Assembly (NCBI RefSeq): GCF_002321025.1
Contig: NZ_DCLL01000031.1
Location: 55,124 to 119,123, forward strand
Length of the DNA stretch: 64,000 nt
From: Acinetobacter lwoffii
GTDB taxonomy: Bacteria; Pseudomonadota; Gammaproteobacteria; Pseudomonadales; Moraxellaceae
Reading direction: 5' to 3'
The notes under the pieces were generated by a model. It made no database searches and had not been told where the DNA came from. It was given only the letters and a program-made list of their open reading frames with translations. Positions 1-8,525 of this stretch are shown here, one piece after another. The position numbers and the translations under genes are program-made. Each line of letters starts with the position of its first letter. The first letter of the stretch is position 1.

Positions 1-1208
1 AAGCGTTTCTGCTTGCGACGTTTTAGATAGAGCATCCAGCCGGTTACGAAGAATAACGGCATCAACAAGGCTGCGACCATGGCAAAGAACTGGTAGATCG
101 GGCCGAAGAAGCTGCCACGATGTACCGGTAACATGCTACTCATGATCTTTTCATTGAGCTTTTTGTCTTCATACAGCTCGACTTCGGTAAATTCAGCTGT
201 CCGGTAATTATAAGTGGCACTGTTTCGTGCACGTTCATGTTGAGCGATCGGATCGACGAAGTTCAGTTGCATTTCGCCATCCGGTTTTTTCGGAAGGTTA
301 AACGTTACGGTAGAATACTTATCTGAAAATTCATTGTTAAAGCCAATCCAGCTCTGGTCTAGCGCACGGGCAGTAGCTTCAGGGCTGAGACCTTCACGGC
401 CTTCACCACCAGCACCGCGTTCGCCACCTTGGCGGCCTTCGCCTCGTACTTCACCTTCGGCACGCGGACCACGTTCACCGCCTGGACGTCCTTCACCACG
501 GTTATTGCCGGCATTGGCCTGCATTTCCGGTTGCGGGCGTTCCACACCCAGCACTTTAAACATGCCATTGCGCCACCAGTCATAAGACCAGTACAGACCG
601 GTACAGGCCAGAATCAGGTAGAAAATCACCACCCAGGTTCCCACAACAGCGTGCAGATCCCAGATAAAATTACGGCCTTTCAGTTGAGGTTTTACAAAGA
701 ACCATTGCTTGATCGAATGACGTTTCGGCCAGCGCAGGTACAGACCTGACAAGACAAAAAAGATCAGCATCAGGGTACAGGCACCGGTAATCTGCTTACC
801 TACTGGACCAACCGTCAAATTACGATGCAGTTGCTGAACAAACTGGAAAAATTCCCGACCCTTAATTTCTGGCAAGACTTCCGCAGTATACGGGTTGATC
901 ATGATGTTCTGACCACGCCGTGCCCCTTCTTTGGCAACATTCACGGTACTCGAAGCACTTGGATCTTGTGCCACGGTAATACTGTTGATCTTCATGTCAG
1001 GCGCAGTACGGTTAAAGTGCTGATACAGCTCGGAAGGCGTGAGTTTGTCACGTTGCTGAACCTGAACCGTATAACTGTCGCTATTCATCCATTTTAATAT
1101 TTGTTGTTCATAGGAATAGATTGCGCCAGTGACCCCCATTATCGAGAGGATTAAACCTGCTGTAATCCCCAGAAACCAGTGGATTTGGAAAAATGTCTTT
1201 TTAAACAT
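1..1208 (-). CDS. PepSY-associated membrane protein (PiuB-like), partial, C-terminus outside window
   Basis: The frame is open from an ATG at 1208 to the window edge, about 402 codons without a stop, so the 3' end is missing. The protein starts with a membrane helix (FFQIHWFLGITAGLILS) and has further helices near residues 140-160 and 190-210 and another close to the edge. This is the pattern of PepSY-TM proteins, which are often iron-regulated and sit beside TonB receptors. Residues about 230-280 form an unusual Gly/Arg/Glu-rich low-complexity stretch in the predicted periplasmic part. A Fur-like box lies about 80 bp upstream of the start, so iron-repressed expression is likely. The role in iron or siderophore handling is inferred from the family and the box. 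Confidence 0.85.
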   Translation of the reverse strand, partial: MFKKTFFQIHWFLGITAGLILSIMGVTGAIYSYEQQILKWMNSDSYTVQVQQRDKLTPSELYQHFNRTAPDMKINSITVAQDPSASSTVNVAKEGARRGQNIMINPYTAEVLPEIKGREFFQFVQQLHRNLTVGPVGKQITGACTLMLIFFVLSGLYLRWPKRHSIKQWFFVKPQLKGRNFIWDLHAVVGTWVVIFYLILACTGLYWSYDWWRNGMFKVLGVERPQPEMQANAGNNRGEGRPGGERGPRAEGEVRGEGRQGGERGAGGEGREGLSPEATARALDQSWIGFNNEFSDKYSTVTFNLPKKPDGEMQLNFVDPIAQHERARNSATYNYRTAEFTEVELYEDKKLNEKIMSSMLPVHRGSFFGPIYQFFAMVAALLMPLFFVTGWMLYLKRRKQKR

Positions 1209-1286
1209 GGTCGTCAGATTAAGGGTGAGATCTATAAAAGTGGCAAAATTATAACTGAAGTTTAAGCCCGAATTATAGGTGTTGAG

Positions 1287-1312
1287 GATAATATTTATTC
1301 TCATTATCATTT
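1287..1312 (-). promoter_or_regulatory. Fur box (candidate) for the PepSY protein gene
   Basis: Read on the minus strand this is a run of GATAAT-like hexamers (GATAATGAGAATAAATATT plus TATC), close to the Fur consensus of three GATAAT repeats. It lies between the upstream terminator and the start at 1208, where a promoter is needed. That Fur binds here is inferred from similarity. Confidence 0.65.
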
Positions 1313-1329
1313 ATTATTTTAAGATTAAA

Positions 1330-1358
1330 AAAACCTCCATGCCGGGGCAGGAGGTTTT
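1330..1358 (-). terminator. Rho-independent terminator after the YcxB-like gene
   Basis: Stem AAAACCTCC / GGAGGTTTT with an inner TGCC / GGCA extension. On the minus strand it is followed by a run of T. Confidence 0.85.
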
Positions 1359-1377
1359 TCACTGAAGAAAGAACAGT

Positions 1378-1938
1378 TTAGATTTGTTTTGCTGCGCCGA
1401 CTTCTGCTTCCAGATGCTTGCGAATCGTGGCGAAAGAGAAGTTTTTGCTGTCCAGACGTTTCGGCAGGATATACGCACCTTGCTGGCCTTTTACCTTGAA
1501 ATTGACCAACATGAATTCTGGTGTGTTGTACCATTCATAGATGTCTTTCCAGCTAATCGCGCCAACACCTTCTTGCATGCCCATTTTCTGACGCATCACG
1601 ATGCCATGTGGTTGTACGCCCAGGCGAACACCTTTGATTTCCTGTACCGGAAATTCATTCATCTTGCGTTTAACATACCATTCCAGACCAAAGGTACGGA
1701 TCAGGTAATACAACACCACACAGACAATGGCCACCCAGCAGAACACGGTAGAATAGTTCTTCAGGAGCAGAATGCCCAGAATAGAAAGTGCAACAACAGC
1801 ACCCATGATCAGCCATGCTTTCATGCCAATTTTATTGGTACTACGCCAGATCACCAGCTGAGCATGACGCTGCTCGGCTTCTGAAATTTCATAGTTCACA
1901 GGCTGTAGGGTATAAGCGTATAAATTTTTCGCGGTCAT
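1378..1938 (-). CDS. YcxB-like family membrane protein
   Basis: 186 residues. After about 35 soluble residues there are two adjacent membrane helices (about 38-59 and 64-84), then a C-terminal soluble part with the pattern GVQPHGIVMRQ ... ISWKDIYEWYNT ... ILPKRLDS. This matches the YcxB-like C-terminal domain, a PH-like fold found in many small bacterial membrane proteins of unknown function. It is a single gene with its own terminator, between the FUSC gene and the PepSY gene. No catalytic motif is visible. The family call is from recall of the pattern, not a search. Confidence 0.7.
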   Translation of the reverse strand: MTAKNLYAYTLQPVNYEISEAEQRHAQLVIWRSTNKIGMKAWLIMGAVVALSILGILLLKNYSTVFCWVAIVCVVLYYLIRTFGLEWYVKRKMNEFPVQEIKGVRLGVQPHGIVMRQKMGMQEGVGAISWKDIYEWYNTPEFMLVNFKVKGQQGAYILPKRLDSKNFSFATIRKHLEAEVGAAKQI

Positions 1939-2023
1939 AATGAAATTAGCAGATTTTAAACTGTAAAAAGTTTAGCACTAATTGTACCAATTCAGTGAGT
2001 ATATTGTTCCAAAATCAGCCAAA

Positions 2024-4198
2024 TTATAATGAACCTAATTCAGTTGCCTGTTCATCACGCTCATGACTCAAACTTTGTTTCAGTTGGCTCAACTGCTTTA
2101 AAATGCTGAACATTAAAGACAGTTGCTGTAAAATGATCAGGGATTTCTGATCTTGCTCCTGATCTTGAGCCAGGCGCTGGCGAATATGGGCAATCATATT
2201 TTGCGCACTTAAATCGGGCATTTCATCTCTTAGCAATGCACCACGAATGTTCTCAAGTGCTTTGTCCAGTAAATTCAGAATGTCCTGATCTTCAATTTTT
2301 TCCCGGTGTGCGCCCAGTGCAGCAATATAACTGATAAAAGTATGGTTCAGACAAAGGAACTCAAAGGCTAGTGATTTTTGTACCGGATCAATATCCGGTT
2401 CAGTGGCCAGTGTCGAAATCAGTGAAGCCACCTCGGCATCGGTATTATGGGCAGCACGGCGCACAATCCGATATTTCAGGTCATTATTACGTCCTGATTT
2501 ATACTGCTCGATCACTTCACTCAAATAATCTGCTTCTGCCTGCAAGCTGCGTTTGATACTGCGCGGCAAACGTCGGAACTTCCAGTCTGGAAAAATAAAG
2601 CTGACACCGAACCAGGCAATGGCACAGCCAATCAAGGTGTCAATCATACGCGGGATGGCCGCAGCATAGCCCATACCGTCCAGATTGAAGTTGATCAAGG
2701 CTAAAATCGTGATAAAGGCGGTGGCCTGTGCATACTGTTTACTGCGCAATTCAAAGAACAGAATTCCGCTGAATACCAGAAGCAATAATTGTCCTTCGAT
2801 GGAAGGCACAAAATACAGAATGGCATAACCGAGAATAATACCGACCAACGTACCGACAATACGCAGACGTAAACGGCGTTTGGTGGCGTTAAAGTTGGGC
2901 TGGCTGACAAAGAGTGCGGTCAATAAAATCCAGTAACCATATTCAATATTGCTGACCTGTACGAAGATATAGCTGATCAGCAGCACAATCGACAGGCGAA
3001 TGGCATGCCGGAACAGCACCGATTCGGGTGTCAAATGCTGTTTAATCCGAATCTTGATGTCATCCCAGCCTTTCAGGTCATCATCTCTGAGCTGGTTTTC
3101 GATATGTTTGAAACGCTCGGACTTGATACTTTGCTCGGTTTCCAGATTGCGTAACTGGGCATCAATCGATTTCAGGTTTTGAAACAGCGCAAACAGGGCA
3201 CTGATCCAGACCTGATCATAATGCTGCTCCTGACGTAACTTATCCAGAGACTGTCTCAGGTTATCAAAGGCATGCTTGAAGCGCTGGTTATGCACATAGG
3301 GTTTGCGCATCAGTAAACTTTCACTCAGGTCCTTACAGGCTTTGCCCTGAATTGACATGATGCGCTGGAAGCGGAACAGGATATCGCTATGCTGGAAAAT
3401 CTTGGCCAGTTTCTGATAATCAATATGTGCTGAATCGGCACGTTCATGAATATCCTGCGCCACAAAATAATATTGCAGGCTGCGACGGGTGTCTTTTTGC
3501 CCCCGGTCACCTTTCAGGCGAGTCAAAAGGGCAGTTTTCATCTCATTAAAAATCGCAATCAGTTTCCCATTTTCAAGCGAGAGTTCAATCATGCTTTGTT
3601 GATAGCTTTTCGGGGTCATGTCCACATCAAACAGATTGGACTTGGCATATAAAAAGTCACCGAGAGCAGAATAGGAAATGGCAAGCTTGTCTTGCGCCAA
3701 CCGGGCAGGGAAAATCAGGAAACTGATGGTCGACAGCAGACCGTACCACATCGCGCCGATGACCAATAAACCAGCCTGTTTATACCATTCATCAAACAGC
3801 TCCACCCCGAGCATGGAATAAACGGAAATCACCAGACAGCCGTAGGAAATCGTGGCATAGCGTCGCCCTAGTGAACCCAGCAAAATCAGGGCAATACAGG
3901 ACACAATTAAGGCCAAGGCAAACAGCAAGGGATAAGGAAAAAGCAGATATACGCCTACTGCCGTAATAAAGAAGCCAATGTAGGTGTAGAGCAGATTTAA
4001 AATCCGCACCGAAAAGCGGTCATCAATATCGCTTAAACCGGCTGCGACCACCCCTAAAGTCAATGGGATCGTCATCAATTGTTGTCCCATAAAATAGGGA
4101 ACAAAGGCGGTACCTGCAAATGCCGTCATCATGCGCAGGTTATACATCAAGGTCGTGTTATAGGTGGTTTGCTTGAGACGAGTGAGCCAAGATTTCAA
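2024..4198 (-). CDS. YccS/YhfK-type FUSC family inner-membrane protein
   Basis: 724 residues, the usual length of the YccS family. It has two membrane blocks of about six helices (roughly residues 20-170 and 400-540), each followed by a long helical cytoplasmic segment. The second block holds the typical stretch YWILLTALFVSQPNFNATKR. FUSC proteins are thought to act in export, possibly of aromatic compounds, but YccS itself has no established function. It is divergent from the Bcr/CflA efflux gene across 138 bp, so the two promoters share a short region. Confidence 0.88.
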   Translation of the reverse strand: MKSWLTRLKQTTYNTTLMYNLRMMTAFAGTAFVPYFMGQQLMTIPLTLGVVAAGLSDIDDRFSVRILNLLYTYIGFFITAVGVYLLFPYPLLFALALIVSCIALILLGSLGRRYATISYGCLVISVYSMLGVELFDEWYKQAGLLVIGAMWYGLLSTISFLIFPARLAQDKLAISYSALGDFLYAKSNLFDVDMTPKSYQQSMIELSLENGKLIAIFNEMKTALLTRLKGDRGQKDTRRSLQYYFVAQDIHERADSAHIDYQKLAKIFQHSDILFRFQRIMSIQGKACKDLSESLLMRKPYVHNQRFKHAFDNLRQSLDKLRQEQHYDQVWISALFALFQNLKSIDAQLRNLETEQSIKSERFKHIENQLRDDDLKGWDDIKIRIKQHLTPESVLFRHAIRLSIVLLISYIFVQVSNIEYGYWILLTALFVSQPNFNATKRRLRLRIVGTLVGIILGYAILYFVPSIEGQLLLLVFSGILFFELRSKQYAQATAFITILALINFNLDGMGYAAAIPRMIDTLIGCAIAWFGVSFIFPDWKFRRLPRSIKRSLQAEADYLSEVIEQYKSGRNNDLKYRIVRRAAHNTDAEVASLISTLATEPDIDPVQKSLAFEFLCLNHTFISYIAALGAHREKIEDQDILNLLDKALENIRGALLRDEMPDLSAQNMIAHIRQRLAQDQEQDQKSLIILQQLSLMFSILKQLSQLKQSLSHERDEQATELGSL

Positions 4199-4336
4199 AG
4201 GTCGTCCTTTATACTGCAGTCTTAGAGCTGAATCTGAATAGGCTAATGAAAATAGTATATTTATAAATCTTCATTTCAGGCTAAATCATACTATGCACTG
4301 TGTTAATTTGTCTGCATATTAGCGCTTTAAATCTTC

Positions 4337-5554
4337 ATGCTTATGACATCGAATAAAATAGCACAACAACCTTATGCCATGTCCTGGATTGTTTTGCTGG
4401 CGACCTTAAGTGCACTCGGGCCTTTATCCATTGATATGTATCTTTCGGCCTTACCGGCTATGGCAGCAGATTTTGGTGTCAGTACCCAAATGGTTTCCAA
4501 TAGCTTGCCGGCTTATTTCTTCGGTCTGGCGATCGGGCAACTGATTTATGGTCCGATCAGTGACCGGATTGGACGTAAACCGCCACTGTATTTTGGGCTG
4601 TGTTTATACATTGTGGCAAGTTTGCTGTGTGTCTTTGCGCAGGATGAATGGAGCCTGATCGCTGCACGAATTCTGCAAGCTCTCGGTGGCTGTGTCGGGG
4701 TGGTCATGGCACGCGCTGCAATTCGCGATCGTCTGGATATGCATTCAGCAGCTCAGGCCTTTGCCAGCATGATGATTGTGACTGCGATTGCGCCAATCAT
4801 CGCCCCGAGTCTGGGGGCCTGGGTGTTGATGTTTTATGAATGGAACATGATCTTTTTGGTGCTGATGGGCTGTGGTCTGTTGAGTCTGGCCTGTGTACAT
4901 TTTCTATTTAAAGAAACCCTGGAGCCAGAACGCCGTCTCAAGCTGAACTTTCAACAGGTTATAAGTTTGTACCGGTGCATTTTTCAAGATCCCAGCTTTC
5001 GACGCCCGCTCTATGCCGGCTGTTTTTCCGGTGCGGTGATGTTCTGTTATATCAGTGCTTCTTCGACTATTCTGATGGATCGTTATCAACTGACCGAGCA
5101 GCAGTTTGCTTATGCCTTTGGTGCCAATGCTTTCGGCATCATGCTGTTTTCGACCTTGAATAAACGTCTGGCTGGACGATTCTCGATATTGCAGCGCCTG
5201 AAAATCGGCACCTGCCTGCAGTTTGCCGGTGTATTAGGGTTAATCTTGCTGGGCTGTCTGGACGTCGATTCTGTGCTCTGGGTGTTGTTAGGCATGTTTA
5301 TTGTGGTGGCATCTATCGGGTTTACTGGTCCGAATGCCATGGCTTTGGCAATGGCTGAACAGGGCGAGCGGGCAGGAACTGCCAGTGCGATTATGGGCAG
5401 TATGCAATTTGTCTGTGGTTTATTGGGCGGTGTATTACTGAATTTTCTGATCTGGCATGCTTTGTTGAATATGGCCTTGATCATGCTGGTTTTTGTCGGT
5501 ATTTCCGCTTGGGCGGTTTTTAAAATAAAGATGCTAATCTTGCAAAATGCATAG
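4337..5554 (+). CDS. Bcr/CflA family multidrug efflux MFS transporter
   Basis: 405 residues with about 12 predicted membrane helices. The N-terminus reads LSALGPLSIDMYLSALPAMA, the signature of the Bcr/CflA drug:H+ antiporters, and the loop after helix 2 contains motif A (YGPISDRIGRKP). It is likely to export drugs or amino-acid derivatives across the inner membrane; the substrate cannot be told. The start could be the ATG at 4337 or the ATG at 4343; neither has a strong Shine-Dalgarno sequence. It is a single gene, ending in a hairpin shared with the convergent nitroreductase gene. Confidence 0.9.
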   Translation: MLMTSNKIAQQPYAMSWIVLLATLSALGPLSIDMYLSALPAMAADFGVSTQMVSNSLPAYFFGLAIGQLIYGPISDRIGRKPPLYFGLCLYIVASLLCVFAQDEWSLIAARILQALGGCVGVVMARAAIRDRLDMHSAAQAFASMMIVTAIAPIIAPSLGAWVLMFYEWNMIFLVLMGCGLLSLACVHFLFKETLEPERRLKLNFQQVISLYRCIFQDPSFRRPLYAGCFSGAVMFCYISASSTILMDRYQLTEQQFAYAFGANAFGIMLFSTLNKRLAGRFSILQRLKIGTCLQFAGVLGLILLGCLDVDSVLWVLLGMFIVVASIGFTGPNAMALAMAEQGERAGTASAIMGSMQFVCGLLGGVLLNFLIWHALLNMALIMLVFVGISAWAVFKIKMLILQNA

Positions 5555-5598
5555 ATGCTGGGCGTTCTCTAATATATTAAAAATGCTGGATCGAACAG

Positions 5599-5624
5599 AG
5601 GGCTAAGCAAGTTGGCTTAGCCCT
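5599..5624. terminator. Hairpin between convergent genes, probable bidirectional terminator
   Basis: Perfect 9 bp stem AGGGCTAAG / CTTAGCCCT with an 8 nt loop, between the ends of the MFS and nitroreductase genes. Neither flank has a good T run, so termination efficiency is uncertain. Confidence 0.5.
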
Positions 5625-5631
5625 GCTTGCA

Positions 5632-6339
5632 TCACTCATCGATAAACACGGCAAATTCTTCTACGGGAACGCGCGGGGTAATAAAGCTGTTAATAATTTG
5701 CTCTGGGTCGGCATAACCCAGTGCCATACCGCAGACCAGCTCTTCATCATCGGGTGCGCCGACCAGATCAAGCACGATCGGGTGAAAGTGATTCCAGGCT
5801 GCCTGCGGGCAAGTGTCCAGACCGCGGGCTTTTGCTGCCAGCATGACATTCTGGATCATCATGGAAACATCCATTTTGGACCCAATCGCCAAAGACCGAT
5901 TTACAGTAAAAAATAAGCCGACAGGGGCATCAAATAATTCAAAATTACGCAGCTGCTGACGCGCCATTTTTTCCTTTTCGCCTTTTTGAATATTCAGCAA
6001 GCCATATAAACCCCAGCCATTTTCACGACGACGTTCAATAAATGGCGAGATCCATTGTTCAGGATAGTAGGCGAAAGTTTCCTGATACTGCTGTGACAAT
6101 GCAGGATTTGCATAGATTTGCATTTGTGCCTGACAAACCTGCTGCACGAGTTCATCACGCTTTTTACCTGTTACCACATACACCTTCCAGGGTTGGGTAT
6201 TGGTTCCTGAGGGCGCGCGGCTGGCAACCGTCAAAATCTCTTTTAAGGTGTCTGTACTAACGGGGGTATTTAAAAAAGCACGCACTGAATGGCGAGAAGT
6301 GATGGTGTGATCTACAGCATGAACAAGATTTTGATCCAT
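5632..6339 (-). CDS. Nitroreductase family protein (FMN-dependent)
   Basis: 235 residues. The N-terminus carries the FMN-binding motif of the family (TSRHSVRAFLNTPV) followed by RAPSGTNTQPWKVYVVTG. The middle has MMIQNVMLAAKARGLDTCPQ and the end an ALGYADPEQIINSF segment, all typical of NfsB/PnbA-like oxidoreductases that use NAD(P)H to reduce nitroaromatics or quinones. The natural substrate is unknown. It is a single gene, convergent with the MFS gene, with a long AT-rich region upstream. Confidence 0.9.
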   Translation of the reverse strand: MDQNLVHAVDHTITSRHSVRAFLNTPVSTDTLKEILTVASRAPSGTNTQPWKVYVVTGKKRDELVQQVCQAQMQIYANPALSQQYQETFAYYPEQWISPFIERRRENGWGLYGLLNIQKGEKEKMARQQLRNFELFDAPVGLFFTVNRSLAIGSKMDVSMMIQNVMLAAKARGLDTCPQAAWNHFHPIVLDLVGAPDDEELVCGMALGYADPEQIINSFITPRVPVEEFAVFIDE

Positions 6340-7241
6340 TATGGGGTCCAGTCGAATATCCTTATTGAGTTTGCAATGACTATAAACTAAACAAACAGAA
6401 CGGGGGATAGGAAAATTTAATTCTTCGCCAGCTGAAAAAACAATTTATCAGCAAAATGACTTGAATAATGAAATTTCGCATTCTTTTAGCTGAGCATAAA
6501 TCGCCTAAGTGATAGCAATGGATTTAGTCATAAAGTTGGTCTTTGATTTAAAAAATGGCTTAAAACCCAAGTGCTTGAACCATTCAACAATAACAATTTC
6601 AAACAGAGAACTGGTTTATTTTGACTGAAAATCAAGATAATTTAATTTCAAGATCCCTGTTTCATTCCGTGTCGAGTAAAAGATTAATATTTTTTTTGAA
6701 TTAAAATATAGATTAATCTTCATATAAAAATGAGAATTTATAATTATTTTTTATAGATAAATTAACTATTGCTAATAAAAAGAAATAAAACTTGATACAA
6801 AGAAACAGCATAATGTACGACTTTTCATCTTAATTCATGCATTTTGTGATTAAGATCTGTTTTAAATAACGCGATTCCAGATGGCTTGAATGAAGTCTTT
6901 AGGTTGAAAGCACTCATCAAGCACTGAATGTTTTTTTGAGCTTAAAACACAGTTTTTTTTACCAGCATGCGCGTCTGTTAGAAAAATGTCTGCAATTTTC
7001 AAACAGACTGAGTGTCGGAATAGAAAAGGTGTTGCTTTTATAAATCTCTCATTTGTTGAATATGATCGTGATGATGATATTCATAAGTTTGAAAGAGATG
7101 ATAAATCGGTTTGTTTTTCTAATGGTGATAGATCAAATCAGGATATTTCCAGATAAAGATCTAATGAGCGAGCTAGAGATCTAGCGCACTCCCTCACTTT
7201 TAGAACAATAAAAAATTCAAAATCATCTTGGGCAAAAAATT
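6340..7241. other. 902 bp AT-rich intergenic region without a convincing gene
   Basis: I find no start-to-stop reading frame with a ribosome-binding site. It must hold the promoters of the divergent nitroreductase and gltS genes. A stop-free stretch of 72 codons lies on the minus strand at 6862-7080 but has no ATG. A small hairpin (GCTAG AGAT CTAGC, 7169-7182) sits in the gltS leader. Confidence 0.6.
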
Positions 7242-8480
7242 ATGGATTTTACTTTTAACGCATTTTATACCTTGATTGCCGCAGTCATTGTTTTGTTACT
7301 CGGCCGATTCCTGGTTAATAAAATCGATTTTTTAAGACGTTACAATATTCCTGAGCCGGTTGCGGGCGGTTTGGTTGCGGCGATTATCTCATTGCTGGTG
7401 CATTCATTGTGGGGATATAGCATCACCACCAGTGCAGAATTACAAACCAGCTTTATGCTGATTTTCTTTGCTTCGATTGGTCTGAGTGCCAACTTTTCCA
7501 AGTTGCGTGAAGGTGGGATCGGTCTGGTTATTTTCCTGTTTGCTGTTTCGGCTTTCATTATTTTGCAAAATGCGGTCGGCATGAGTCTGGCAACATTATT
7601 GGGTATTGACCCGTTGATTGGCCTGATTGCAGGCTCAGTTACCTTAACCGGTGGTCATGGTACTGCGGGTGCATGGGGGGAAATTTTTGAAGTTGAACAT
7701 GGTATTCAAGGTGCTTTGGCACTAGGTATGGCCAGTGCGACTTTTGGATTGATTATCGGCGGTATTATTGGCGGACCTTTAGCCAAGTTGCTGATCAACC
7801 GTTATAACCTGGCGACTGCGCGTACCGATCAGCAAATTGAAACGCGTGACAATACGCCAATGGACAGCACCACCAGCGAATATGTACCGTTTGAATATCC
7901 GCATCAGGTGCGTTTAATTACCGCTGATAATGCAATCACGACCTTGGGTCTATTTGCAGGCTGTTTGGCTTTTGCAGAGTTTATGACGGGTTTCAGTAAA
8001 GGTACTGCATTTGAACTGCCAACATTTGTCTGGGCATTGGCGGGTGGTGTCATCCTGCGTAATGTACTGGAAGGTGTTTTCAAAGTTCAGATTTTCGATC
8101 GCGCGATTGATGTGTTCGGTAATGCTTCATTGTCGCTGTACTTGGCGATGGCATTGTTATCATTGAAATTATGGCAATTGGCTGACCTTGCAGGACCACT
8201 GATGGTAATTCTGGGTGCACAGACCATCACCATGGCTTTGTATGCCGGTTTTGTAACTTTCCGCATCATGGGTAAAAACTACGATGCTGCGGTACTTGCA
8301 GCAGGGCATTGTGGTTTCGGTATGGGCGCAACGCCAACAGCGGTTGCCAATATGCAGGCGATTACCAATATGTATGGTGCGTCGCATAAGGCCTTCCTGA
8401 TTGTTCCATTATGTGGTGCGTTCTTCGTTGACTTAATCAATGCTACTGTTATTCAGATGATTTTGAAGTTTTTTGCATAA
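7242..8480 (+). CDS. gltS: Sodium/glutamate symporter
   Basis: 412 residues, about the length of E. coli GltS. It is hydrophobic throughout, with two inverted halves. The glycine-rich motifs of the ESS family are visible: TLTGGHGTAGAW near residue 131 and GHCGFGMGATPTAVANM near residue 350. These form the re-entrant loops that bind glutamate and sodium. It takes up glutamate with Na+ at the inner membrane. The ATG at 7242 follows a weak, AT-rich leader. The next gene, 45 bp downstream, is a second sodium-coupled amino-acid carrier and may be cotranscribed. Confidence 0.93.
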   Translation: MDFTFNAFYTLIAAVIVLLLGRFLVNKIDFLRRYNIPEPVAGGLVAAIISLLVHSLWGYSITTSAELQTSFMLIFFASIGLSANFSKLREGGIGLVIFLFAVSAFIILQNAVGMSLATLLGIDPLIGLIAGSVTLTGGHGTAGAWGEIFEVEHGIQGALALGMASATFGLIIGGIIGGPLAKLLINRYNLATARTDQQIETRDNTPMDSTTSEYVPFEYPHQVRLITADNAITTLGLFAGCLAFAEFMTGFSKGTAFELPTFVWALAGGVILRNVLEGVFKVQIFDRAIDVFGNASLSLYLAMALLSLKLWQLADLAGPLMVILGAQTITMALYAGFVTFRIMGKNYDAAVLAAGHCGFGMGATPTAVANMQAITNMYGASHKAFLIVPLCGAFFVDLINATVIQMILKFFA

Positions 8481-8525
8481 TTTTTATGCCTGATACGATG
8501 AGTCATAGGCTCATAAGGATGTGAC

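Noticed and set aside
429..749. Plus-strand frame of 106 codons over the PepSY gene
   Set aside because: It lies opposite a clear membrane protein gene; the frame results from the GC-rich repeat and has no family features or ribosome-binding site.
1384..1884. Plus-strand frame of 166 codons opposite the YcxB-like gene
   Set aside because: The minus-strand product has membrane helices, a fitting terminator and family motifs; the opposite frame has a scrambled Cys/His/Phe-rich composition.
7169..7182. GCTAG AGAT CTAGC hairpin as a gltS riboswitch
   Set aside because: Only a 5 bp stem and no further conserved structure is visible; it is too small to support a riboswitch.
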